This document shows, one piece after another, positions 28,623 through 36,688 of a DNA stretch of 36,688 nucleotides. The DNA is taken from NCBI GenBank assembly GCA_029858035.1, contig JAOUFU010000004.1, positions 1-36,688 on the forward strand. The letters are read 5' to 3'. Position 1 is the stretch's first letter. Each line of letters starts with the position of its first letter. The stretch comes from Phycisphaerae bacterium (GTDB lineage: Bacteria; Planctomycetota; Phycisphaerae; Sedimentisphaerales; Anaerobacaceae). The position numbers and the translations under genes were made by a program. The notes under the pieces were generated by a model. That model was not told where the DNA came from and searched no databases. It saw only the letters and a list, made by a program, of their open reading frames with translations.

Positions 28623-29792
28623 ATGGCAAATAAAGAGACGATGACTTCAAGAGAGCGTGTCGTAAAAGCCTTAAATCATCAAGTCCCCGACAGGGTCCCC
28701 ATTGACCTCGGCGGTTTTCAGACCGGCATACATCAAAAAGCCTACGCAGAATTGCTCTCTCACCTGGGACTCACCGAAGAAATCACAATCCTCGATCCTG
28801 TCCAGCAGCTCGCCAAACCGAGCGAAGAAATCCTCAAGCGTCTCCACGTAGATATTCGCTATATATGTGCCCACGGACCCGATGATTTCAAAGGCGGCAT
28901 TGAACAGAACACTCGCGATGGCAGACTCTGGCACGACCTGAAGGACGAATTCGGCGTCGTCTGGTCAATGCCCGACGACCAGGGCCTTTATATGGACATC
29001 TCGCATCACCCCCTGGCTTCCGCCACAATCGCCGACATAGAAAATTATCCCTTCCCTGATGGTAGCGACACTTCCCGTTTTACAGGGGTTCGCGGACAGG
29101 CTTTAAAATTGCGTAATGAAACACCCTATGCTATATCAACCGGCATAGGCGGTGTCGTATATGAATATTGCTGGTACATGCGAGGCTTAGAGCAGTGGTT
29201 TATAGATATGATAGAGAACCCCGCCTTTTGCGAGGCGCTGCTTGATAAAACCCTCAAATTCTGGCTCGACTATTATACCGGCTTCATGGCCGAACTCGGT
29301 GACATCGTTGACATCGTCATGATAGGTGACGACCTTACAGGCCAAAGCGGACCCCTCTTTTCTCCGGATTTTTACCGTAAAATAGTAAAGCCCCGACAGA
29401 AAAAACTCATCCAGCACATCAAGTCCCTCACCAAAGCAAAAATCTGGTATCATACCTGCGGATCATGTTTCGAATACATTCCGGATCTTATTGACAATGG
29501 TATTGACATTCTCAATCCCGTTCAAATCGGCCTTGTAAACATGGAGCCGGCAAAACTAAAAGAAATGTTTGGCAGCCGGCTTGTTTTCTGGGGTGGCGGC
29601 ATTGACGCCCAGCATGTCCTGCCCTTTGCAAAACCTGCCGAAATCACCGAGCACGTGCGAAAAAACATCGAAATATTCAAGCCCGGCGGTGGCTACGTCT
29701 TCAATAATGTCCACAACATCCAGGTCGGCGTCCCACCGGAAAACGTCCTCGCCCTCTTTGACGCCGCCTACAAATTCGGTTTTTACGATTGA
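28623..29792 (+). CDS. Uroporphyrinogen decarboxylase (URO-D)-family protein, possible cobamide-dependent methyltransferase type
   Basis: 389 aa; 'MTSRERVVKALNHQVPDRVPIDLGG', 'IGDDLTGQSGPLFSPDFYRKIVKPRQKKLIQHI', 'YHTCGSCFEYIPDLIDNGIDILNPVQ' (H-x-C). Confidence 0.85.
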   Translation: MANKETMTSRERVVKALNHQVPDRVPIDLGGFQTGIHQKAYAELLSHLGLTEEITILDPVQQLAKPSEEILKRLHVDIRYICAHGPDDFKGGIEQNTRDGRLWHDLKDEFGVVWSMPDDQGLYMDISHHPLASATIADIENYPFPDGSDTSRFTGVRGQALKLRNETPYAISTGIGGVVYEYCWYMRGLEQWFIDMIENPAFCEALLDKTLKFWLDYYTGFMAELGDIVDIVMIGDDLTGQSGPLFSPDFYRKIVKPRQKKLIQHIKSLTKAKIWYHTCGSCFEYIPDLIDNGIDILNPVQIGLVNMEPAKLKEMFGSRLVFWGGGIDAQHVLPFAKPAEITEHVRKNIEIFKPGGGYVFNNVHNIQVGVPPENVLALFDAAYKFGFYD

Positions 29793-29899
29793 TCTCCTGA
29801 CCTGTATTGGTCGTCATCCCGTAAATCTAACAAAATCTTATCTTTCCCTTCGGGCCGTATTTCCGTATAATCCAGGTTTGGAATTTGTTTGGAGCTGAC

Positions 29900-30955
29900 A
29901 TGAGTTATTTTAGGGAAAATATTGAAAAAGCAAAAGGTTATGAGCCGGGCTTTCAGCCAAAGCAGACGGACGTACTAAAGCTAAACACCAATGAAAATCC
30001 CTACCCGCCTTCTCCTGCTGTGATGAAGGTGCTGGCGGAAATTGATGCAGAAAAACTTCGCCGTTATCCCGATCCCGTTGGGGAACGATTCCGGCAGGCC
30101 GCTGCACAGGTTCACGGCCTCTCACCTGAAAATATCATGTGCTGCAATGGTGGGGACGAATTGCTCACCATTGCGTTGCGTGCGTTTTGTGACCGCGACC
30201 GCCCGGTTGCGTATCCTGTCCCAACGTATTCGCTTTATCCCGTCCTGGCCAACCTCCAAAACTGCAAAGCAATTGAAGTCCCATTCGACCCCGAGTTCAA
30301 TCTGCCCCCCAAATTAGCCGTCGCTGGCGCCGCTTTAACTATCGTTTGTAACCCAAACGCGCCAAGCGCCACTTTTATACCTGTCAGCAAGCTCGCGTCC
30401 CTGGCCGATGAATTAAATGGCGTATTATTGATTGATGAGGCCTATATAGATTTCGCCGAGGACAATTGCCTAAGCCTGGTCGCAGATTTTGACAATGTCA
30501 TTATACTTCGCTCGATGAGCAAGGGCTATGGCCTGGCGGGACTCCGCTTCGGATATGCCGTCGCACCCCCGGATTTAGCGGCCGGCCTCATGAAAGTCAA
30601 GGATTCATACAATGTAAATGCTATTGCTATCGCACTCGCGACCGCAGCCATAAAAGACCAAAGATATTTCCGGAAAAATGTCGAAACAATAAAGAAGCAG
30701 CGAAAAAGATTGACGGAACAGCTCCGGGCATTGAACTTCAAAGTCCCCGAAAGCTGCACGAATTTCCTGCTCGCAAAAAGCAAACAAGGCAAAGCCGGTG
30801 AAATCTATGACAAGCTCGTGCAGCGAAATATTTACGTAAGGTACTTTGACTTGCCCGCCCTTAGTGACAAATTAAGGATAACCGTTGGTACGGGCGAACA
30901 AAACGAAAAACTCGTCTCCGCCTTAAAGGAAATCTTATCAGATAAAGAGGCTTAA
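29900..30955 (+). CDS. hisC: Histidinol-phosphate aminotransferase
   Basis: 'KLNTNENPYPPSPAVMKVL', 'LLIDEAYIDFAE', 'VIILRSMSKGYGLAGLRFGYAVA'; start at 29900 rather than 29885. Confidence 0.94.
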   Translation: MSYFRENIEKAKGYEPGFQPKQTDVLKLNTNENPYPPSPAVMKVLAEIDAEKLRRYPDPVGERFRQAAAQVHGLSPENIMCCNGGDELLTIALRAFCDRDRPVAYPVPTYSLYPVLANLQNCKAIEVPFDPEFNLPPKLAVAGAALTIVCNPNAPSATFIPVSKLASLADELNGVLLIDEAYIDFAEDNCLSLVADFDNVIILRSMSKGYGLAGLRFGYAVAPPDLAAGLMKVKDSYNVNAIAIALATAAIKDQRYFRKNVETIKKQRKRLTEQLRALNFKVPESCTNFLLAKSKQGKAGEIYDKLVQRNIYVRYFDLPALSDKLRITVGTGEQNEKLVSALKEILSDKEA

Positions 30956-30956
30956 T

Positions 30957-31541
30957 ATGGCAGATAGAACAGCCAAAATTCATAGAAAAACAAAAGAAAC
31001 CAACGTCACACTTGACCTCAACCTGGATGGCCTCGGCAAATACGAGATTGATACCGGCATCGGCTTCCTGGACCACATGCTCTCACATCTAAGCAAGCAC
31101 GGCAAAATCGATCTCAACGTCAAAGCCAAAGGCGATTTGAACGTCGATGCCCACCATACCGTTGAGGATGTTGCGATATGCCTCGGCGAATCTCTCCTGA
31201 AGGCCCTGGGCGATAAAAAAGGCATCAGCAGGTACGGCCATAGTTCCGTACCGATGGAAGAGACCCTCGCCGACGTCTCTGTGGATTTGTCCGGCAGGCC
31301 CAACTGCATATATAACGTCCAATACCGAACGGATAAAATCGGCGACTTCGACGTCGAGTGCCTCGAAGAGATGCTCCGAAGCTTCTCGAACAACGGCAAA
31401 TTCAACCTGCATATAAACGTACCCTACGGCACCAACAGCCACCACATCGCAGAGGCCATTTTCAAGGGGCTCGGCCAGGCGCTTGCCGCGGCGGTAAAAA
31501 TCGTTGGGACGGATGTCCCCAGCACAAAGGGACAATTGTGA
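30957..31541 (+). CDS. hisB: Imidazoleglycerol-phosphate dehydratase
   Basis: 194 aa; 'IDTGIGFLDHMLSHLSKHGKIDL', 'DAHHTVEDVAICLG', 'GTNSHHIAEAIFKGLGQAL'. Confidence 0.97.
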   Translation: MADRTAKIHRKTKETNVTLDLNLDGLGKYEIDTGIGFLDHMLSHLSKHGKIDLNVKAKGDLNVDAHHTVEDVAICLGESLLKALGDKKGISRYGHSSVPMEETLADVSVDLSGRPNCIYNVQYRTDKIGDFDVECLEEMLRSFSNNGKFNLHINVPYGTNSHHIAEAIFKGLGQALAAAVKIVGTDVPSTKGQL

Positions 31542-32050
31542 TTGAAGACCACGACCACGAATATCGAACAGGTATCGGAACCGATATCCACTGCGTGGAT
31601 GATACCCGCAGGCTCATGCTCGGCGGTGTATATGTCCCCGATGCCGACGGCCTCGCAGGCTACAGCGACGGCGACGTTGCACTGCATGCCGTCGTCGATG
31701 CCCTCCTCGGCGCAGCCGGAATGGGCGATATAGGATCGCATTTTCCCGACACCGAACCAAAGTGGGAAGATGCCGACAGCAAGGAGTTCTTGTTTATCGT
31801 CAAGGAAATGCTTGCCGAACAACGTTGGCAAATTGTCAATATTGATTTAATAATACACGCCGAGGAGCCTTATCTTGGTTCCGTAAAGCCTCAGATAAAA
31901 CGCTGCATTGCAAGCCTCCTCGGAATCGACTTTAACGCCGTCAACGTCAAGGCAAAGACCAACGAGGGCATCGGCGACATAGGCGAAGGCGAGGCAATAG
32001 CCGCAACTGCAATAGCCCTCTTAAAACGTAAATACAAAAGGACACTCTAA
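31538..32050 (+). CDS. ispF: 2-C-methyl-D-erythritol 2,4-cyclodiphosphate synthase
   Basis: 'YRTGIGTDIHCVDDTRRLMLGGVYVPDADGLAGYSDGDVALHAVVDALLGAAGMGDIGSHFPD', 'VNVKAKTNEGIGDIGEGEAIAATAIALL'. Likely GTG start at 31538 overlapping the hisB TGA. Confidence 0.95.
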   Translation: MIEDHDHEYRTGIGTDIHCVDDTRRLMLGGVYVPDADGLAGYSDGDVALHAVVDALLGAAGMGDIGSHFPDTEPKWEDADSKEFLFIVKEMLAEQRWQIVNIDLIIHAEEPYLGSVKPQIKRCIASLLGIDFNAVNVKAKTNEGIGDIGEGEAIAATAIALLKRKYKRTL

Positions 32051-32090
32051 AATCCCTCTCCACGAATAACGAGATGCGAGATGTGATTCG

Positions 32091-32155
32091 GAGCCTGTCC
32101 TGAGTACTATCGAAGGATTTATACTGAGTGAAATCAAAGTAGTCGAAGGGTTTCA
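32091..32155. repeat. Degenerate intergenic repeat of the 'cctgtcctgag...tcgaagg' type
   Basis: gagcctgtCCTGAGTactaTCGAAGGATTTATACTGAGTgaaatcaaagtagTCGAAGGGTTTC: two diverged copies of a CTGAGT-n-TCGAAGG-TTT unit. Confidence 0.6.
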
Positions 32156-32336
32156 CGAGAGACGAATTCTTCCTTGCAGTCGCAATCAAATCAGATATAC
32201 TCTTCTTTTTGAAAAAGCCTGTTTTACAGGTTATTCTGGCGTTTTATGACGACCAATGATATGATTAGGCCGTAAACGGGCCCTTTTTTTAACCGGTAAT
32301 GTTTCTTCCGGTTGGCCTCGAAGGGCAATTTGAAAA

Positions 32337-33815
32337 ATGGGATTAAAACTTTATAACAGTCTTACGAGAATGAAAGAGGAATTCAAGCCGTTGGAGGAAG
32401 GCCGTGTTGGAATCTACGTCTGCGGCCCCACCGTCTACGGCCACCCGCATTTGGGCCATGCAAAAAGTTACGTCAGCTTTGACATCCTGGTTCGATACCT
32501 TCGCTACCTTGGATACAGCGTTACTTACGTCCAGAACATAACCGACGTCGGCCACTTGACCGACGATGCAGATGAGGGTGAGGACAAGCTCGTCGTCGCG
32601 GCCAAAAAGGAAAAGAAGCACCCCATGGCCCTGGCCGAGTACTATACGCGAAGTTACTTTGAGGACATGGACCGGTTAAATTGCCATCGCCCCGACATTT
32701 CTCCGCGGGCCACCGGGCACATCATCGAGCAGATCGAGCTCGTAAAGATACTCCTGGAAAAGGGCTATGCGTACGAGGTCAACGGCTCGGTCTATTTCGA
32801 GGTCGCAAAATTCCCCGATTATGGAAAGCTTTCGAGGCGAAATCTCGATGAAATGTTGGAGGGCGTCCGAGTTGAGGTCTCTCCCGACAAAAAGGCCCCC
32901 GCAGATTTCGCATTATGGAAGAAGGCCGAGCCCAACCACATCATGCAATGGCCCAGCCCATGGGGTCCCGGATTCCCGGGCTGGCATCTCGAATGTTCTG
33001 TAATGAGCATGAAATATCTCGGCAAAACAATCGACATCCACGGCGGAGGACTGGAAAACCAGTTCCCCCATCACGACTGCGAAATTGCCCAGTCGGAGGC
33101 GGCCAACGGCGTGCAGTTCGTGCGATTCTGGATGCACAATAATATGATTACCGTTGACAATCAAAAGATGGGCAAGAGTTTGAATAATTTTATTACTCTT
33201 AAACAGGCTTTTGCAGGTGCACACGAAAGATTGACCAGAAGCTACGACCCGTTGGCGGTTAGGCAATTGATTTTGAACAGCCATTACAGAAGTCCGCTGG
33301 ATTTCTCGGATGCCGCCCTGTTTGCGGCGCAAAGTGGTTACCAAAAAATAACCGAGACGGTTAAGGCAGTGCGAAAAAGAATGAGTACAGCGGGCCAGGG
33401 GCAGGCTGATAAAAAGAAGGCGAACCAGCTGAAGAAAATGAGGGAGAAATTTGAAGCGGCAATGAATGATGATTTAAATACCTCCGTTGCATTGTCGGTT
33501 TTGTTTGAACTTGTTCGACTGACGCAGGTGCTGCTCCAGGACGGTAATACAAACGTGGGAACTCTTAATCTGGTCGATGTTCTTTTTGACCGGCTGGGCG
33601 GTGATGTTCTGGGTATCGTAAAGGATGAATATCCTCAAGCCGGGGCGGCTGATGACAAGGTAGTGGACAAGCTCGTTGATATTGTGATTCAGCAGCGAAA
33701 CCAGGCCCGCGCAAATAAGGATTTTGCAAAGGCCGATGAGTTCCGTGCCAGGCTCGATGAAATCGGTATTGTGCTGGAAGATAAGCAGGATGTAACCACA
33801 TGGAGGAACAAATGA
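32337..33815 (+). CDS. cysS: Cysteinyl-tRNA synthetase
   Basis: 492 aa; 'YVCGPTVYGHPHLGHAKSYVSFD', 'PGWHLECSVMSMKYLGKTIDIHGGGLENQFPHHDCEIAQSEA', 'KMGKSLNNFITL'. Confidence 0.98.
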   Translation: MGLKLYNSLTRMKEEFKPLEEGRVGIYVCGPTVYGHPHLGHAKSYVSFDILVRYLRYLGYSVTYVQNITDVGHLTDDADEGEDKLVVAAKKEKKHPMALAEYYTRSYFEDMDRLNCHRPDISPRATGHIIEQIELVKILLEKGYAYEVNGSVYFEVAKFPDYGKLSRRNLDEMLEGVRVEVSPDKKAPADFALWKKAEPNHIMQWPSPWGPGFPGWHLECSVMSMKYLGKTIDIHGGGLENQFPHHDCEIAQSEAANGVQFVRFWMHNNMITVDNQKMGKSLNNFITLKQAFAGAHERLTRSYDPLAVRQLILNSHYRSPLDFSDAALFAAQSGYQKITETVKAVRKRMSTAGQGQADKKKANQLKKMREKFEAAMNDDLNTSVALSVLFELVRLTQVLLQDGNTNVGTLNLVDVLFDRLGGDVLGIVKDEYPQAGAADDKVVDKLVDIVIQQRNQARANKDFAKADEFRARLDEIGIVLEDKQDVTTWRNK

Positions 33816-34300
33816 GGATACTCGGCATCGATCCGGGTTTGCAGGTCTGTGGATATGCCTGTTTGGAGACGGGCGCAGAGAGGGAAAAATTGATTGAAGC
33901 GGGGGTTATTCGCACAGACAGTGGCGCGGCCATAGAGGAAAAGCTCAACAGGATAGCGGAAGATATTGAATCACTTCTGAAGAGTTTTCGCCCGGCCATT
34001 GTCGCTGTTGAACAATTATATGCTCATTATGCACACCCAAGGACTGCAATTTTGATGGGCCACGCCAGGGGGGTCATTCTGCAAAAGTGCGCGGAGGCGG
34101 AAATTGAAGTAAGGAGCTTTAGCGCTACGCGAATCAAAAAGTCAATTACCGGAAACGGAAGGGCGTCGAAAGAACAAATCCAGAGGACCATCCAGACTAT
34201 TCTGTCTTTGCCCAAACTGCCTGAGCCCAGCGATGTGGCAGATGCTATCGCAGCGGCCATCTGTTGTGCAAATTCGATAAGCAGCGTGGCCGAATTTTAA
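33812..34300 (+). CDS. ruvC: Crossover junction endodeoxyribonuclease RuvC
   Basis: 'MRILGIDPGLQVCGYACLE', 'IVAVEQLYAHYAHPRTAILMGHARGVILQ', 'DVADAIAAAICCAN'; start overlaps the cysS stop (ATGA, 33812..33815). Confidence 0.95.
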   Translation: MRILGIDPGLQVCGYACLETGAEREKLIEAGVIRTDSGAAIEEKLNRIAEDIESLLKSFRPAIVAVEQLYAHYAHPRTAILMGHARGVILQKCAEAEIEVRSFSATRIKKSITGNGRASKEQIQRTIQTILSLPKLPEPSDVADAIAAAICCANSISSVAEF

Positions 34301-34365
34301 CCACGGATTTCACTGATTATTCGAATTGATATTTATTTGCGGAACTGCATCGGCATAAATATTAA

Positions 34366-34394
34366 TTGACAGCACGTGGGGCGGGCGTTAAAGT
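34366..34394 (+). promoter_or_regulatory. Candidate sigma70-type promoter for the phosphorylase gene
   Basis: TTGACA (34366..34371), 17-nt spacer, TAAAGT (34389..34394); about 40 nt upstream of the ATG at 34433. Confidence 0.55.
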
Positions 34395-34432
34395 AGTACG
34401 CAGAATCGGCGATATGTAGAAAGGAATCACTT

Positions 34433-36688
34433 ATGTCTTCAGGCAGGAAGAAGTGCCGACGAGATTTGCGTAAGCGCGCCCCGGCCACTGGCGTGCGTAC
34501 CGGCTCACGAACCGAGGACATTCAGCAGTCATTTCTCGACAACCTCTTTTGCGGTATGGGCCGGGTTTCCAGGGCCGCCACGCCCAACGACCTCTACACC
34601 GCTTTGGCCTTGACCATCCGGGACCGTGTCCTAAAACAGGGTGTGCGAACACTGGAAACCTATACCGAGCAGGATGCACGCGTCGTGGCCTACCTCTCAG
34701 CCGAGTTCCTGCCCGGACCCCATCTTGCCAACAACCTGCTCAACCTCGGCATCATGGACCAGACGCGTGAGGCGATGGCCAGACTCGGCGTGAATCTGGA
34801 CGAGCTCTTTGAGCAGGAGGAAGAGCCGGGACTCGGCAACGGAGGCCTCGGCCGCCTGGCATCGTGCTACCTGGATTCGCTCGCCTCGGTCGAGATACCC
34901 GCCATCGGATACGGCATCCGATACGAGTTCGGTATCTTCGATCAGATTATCCGCGACGGCTGGCAGGTGGAGATCACCGATAAATGGCTTCGCTACGGCA
35001 ATCCCTGGGAGATCATACGCCCGGAGCTGGCCTTCGATGTGCCGTTTGGAGGACGCACCGAGAGCTGGACGGACGCCCAGGGCCGTTACCGCGTGCGTTG
35101 GGTGCCGGATACCGTCGTCAAGGGCGTGGCCTATGATACCCCCATCCTGGGTTATCGTGTGGGTACCTGCAACCGCCTGCGTCTCTGGAAGGCAGAGGCC
35201 GTGGAGTCCTTCGACTTCGCCGCGTTCGACCACGGCGACTACTATCGCGCGGTCGAAGACAAGATGGTCTCCGAAAACATTACCAAGGTCCTCTACCCCA
35301 ATGACGAGCATGGTGAGGGCAAAGTCTTACGGCTTCAGCAGCAGTTCTTTTTTGTCACGTGTTCGTTGCAGGACATGATTCGCCTGCACCTGAGGTTATC
35401 TCGGCCCCTTGAGAACTTCCACACATGCTGGGCCGTACAGCTCAACGACACGCACCCGGCCATTGCGGTCGCCGAGCTGATGCGTCTGCTCGTTGACGAG
35501 CACCTCATGGACTGGGACACTGCATGGGAGGTCACGCGAAATACGTTCGCCTACACCAACCATACACTCCTGCCTGAGGCACTGGAGACCTGGCCCGCAT
35601 CGCTCTTCGGCCAGCTCCTGCCGCGCCATCTGCAGATCATCTATGCCATTAACCATAGGTTCCTTCAGGAGGTACGCGCACGCTTCCCAAATGACGAGCC
35701 GCGCGTTAGCCGAATGTCGCTCATAGACGAATCCGGCACGCGCTCCGTGCGCATGGCCAACCTGGCCGCCGTCGGCAGTCACTGTATCAACGGCGTCGCT
35801 GAGCTGCACTCCAGTCTCCTCAAAAAATACGTCATGCGCGACTTCGCCGAGATGTGGCCCCGGAAATTCTGCAACGTCACCAATGGTGTCACCCCGCGGC
35901 GATTCGTTGCGCTCAGCAACCCGCCGCTTGCCCAACTGCTCACCGACCGTGTCGGTGATGGCTGGCTCCACGACCTGGACATGCTCCGCAAGCTCGAGAA
36001 GTTCGCCGATGACGACGAATTCCGGCAGCAATGGCGCCGCGTAAAACAGACCGCCAAATGCAGGCTTGCAGAGCTCATCGAGCAGCGGTGCGGCATAACC
36101 GTGGACCCGGCGTCGCTCTTTGATATCCAGGCTAAACGCATCCACGAATACAAACGCCAGCATCTCAATGTGCTCCATATAATCACGCTCTACCTGGATT
36201 TGAAGCGTAATCCGCAGGCCGACATACCGGCCAGAACATTCATCTTCGGCGGAAAGGCTGCGCCGGGTTATTTCATGGCAAAGCTCATCATAAAGCTGAT
36301 AAATTCCGTCGCCGGCATCGTCAACAATGACCCCGCCGTATCTGACCGCCTGAAGGTCGTGTTCTTCCCGGACCACAACGTCAAGAACGCCCAGCCCGTC
36401 TATCCCGCCGCCGACCTCTCCGAGCAGATTTCAATGGCAGGCAAGGAGGCCTCCGGCACCGGCAATATGAAGTTCTCTCTGAATGGCGCTCTGACCATCG
36501 GTACACTGGACGGCGCAAACGTCGAAATCCGTGAGGAGGTCGGCCCCGATAACTTCTTCCTGTTCGGACTGACCGCAGAACAGGCACGGAACCTCAAGGC
36601 GGGCGGATATCGGCCGGGGAATTTTTACGAGCAGAGTGCGGTCCTTCGGGATGTACTGGACTTCATCGCCTCTGGCGCCCCGGCCGGC
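34433..36688 (+). CDS. glgP: Glycogen/starch/alpha-glucan phosphorylase, 3' end truncated by window edge
   Basis: Open frame of 752 codons with no stop to the window end: 'YLSAEFLPGPHLANNLLNLG', 'EPGLGNGGLGRLASCYLDSLAS', 'AVQLNDTHPAIAVAELMRLL', 'VTNGVTPRRF', 'FDIQAKRIHEYKRQHLNVLHII', PLP site 'EASGTGNMKFSLNGALTIGTLDGANVEI'. Confidence 0.97.
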   Translation, partial: MSSGRKKCRRDLRKRAPATGVRTGSRTEDIQQSFLDNLFCGMGRVSRAATPNDLYTALALTIRDRVLKQGVRTLETYTEQDARVVAYLSAEFLPGPHLANNLLNLGIMDQTREAMARLGVNLDELFEQEEEPGLGNGGLGRLASCYLDSLASVEIPAIGYGIRYEFGIFDQIIRDGWQVEITDKWLRYGNPWEIIRPELAFDVPFGGRTESWTDAQGRYRVRWVPDTVVKGVAYDTPILGYRVGTCNRLRLWKAEAVESFDFAAFDHGDYYRAVEDKMVSENITKVLYPNDEHGEGKVLRLQQQFFFVTCSLQDMIRLHLRLSRPLENFHTCWAVQLNDTHPAIAVAELMRLLVDEHLMDWDTAWEVTRNTFAYTNHTLLPEALETWPASLFGQLLPRHLQIIYAINHRFLQEVRARFPNDEPRVSRMSLIDESGTRSVRMANLAAVGSHCINGVAELHSSLLKKYVMRDFAEMWPRKFCNVTNGVTPRRFVALSNPPLAQLLTDRVGDGWLHDLDMLRKLEKFADDDEFRQQWRRVKQTAKCRLAELIEQRCGITVDPASLFDIQAKRIHEYKRQHLNVLHIITLYLDLKRNPQADIPARTFIFGGKAAPGYFMAKLIIKLINSVAGIVNNDPAVSDRLKVVFFPDHNVKNAQPVYPAADLSEQISMAGKEASGTGNMKFSLNGALTIGTLDGANVEIREEVGPDNFFLFGLTAEQARNLKAGGYRPGNFYEQSAVLRDVLDFIASGAPAG

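Noticed and set aside
31358-31537. 60-aa N-terminal extension of IspF overlapping hisB
   Set aside because: Would lie out of frame over conserved hisB; GTG at 31538 overlapping the hisB stop gives a normal-length IspF.
34697-35311. 204-aa minus-strand ORF
   Set aside because: Also antisense to the phosphorylase gene; no recognisable domain.
35396-36376. 326-aa minus-strand ORF
   Set aside because: Fully antisense to the glycogen phosphorylase frame, which has conserved motifs throughout.
1-36688. CRISPR arrays, tRNA/rRNA genes, insertion sequences, prophage genes
   Set aside because: Looked for regularly spaced direct repeats, tRNA-like and rRNA-like sequence, transposase and phage structural motifs; none recognised by eye.

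Overview
The window looks like a Planctomycetota-type bacterial chromosome segment (inference from gene style only). Left third, minus strand: three ECF sigma-factor modules with co-directional membrane or secreted partner genes (zf-HC2 anti-sigma-like protein, tandem discoidin-like proteins), plus a 1002-aa HEAT-repeat secreted protein. Middle: a carbon-metabolism cluster (gap, pgk, rpe), a secreted beta-helix/dockerin-like protein, a 559-aa protein joining a histone-H1-like Lys/Arg-rich repetitive tail to a tubulin/FtsZ-superfamily GTPase domain, accD, and a three-gene locus (caspase/gingipain-like putative peptidase, inactive-transglutaminase/7TM protein, ATP-grasp ligase) followed by a Tat-exported DegT-type aminotransferase. 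Right third: DUF4349-like lipoprotein, RhaT-like transporter, UroD-family protein, hisC-hisB-ispF-cysS-ruvC, and a 3'-truncated glycogen phosphorylase that the supplied ORF track omits. Best candidates for new biology are the H1-tail/tubulin fusion (16392..18071) and the peptidase/UUP1-like/ATP-grasp locus (19300..24377). No rRNA, tRNA, CRISPR array or clear transposon was recognised. All family assignments are by eye, without database searches.
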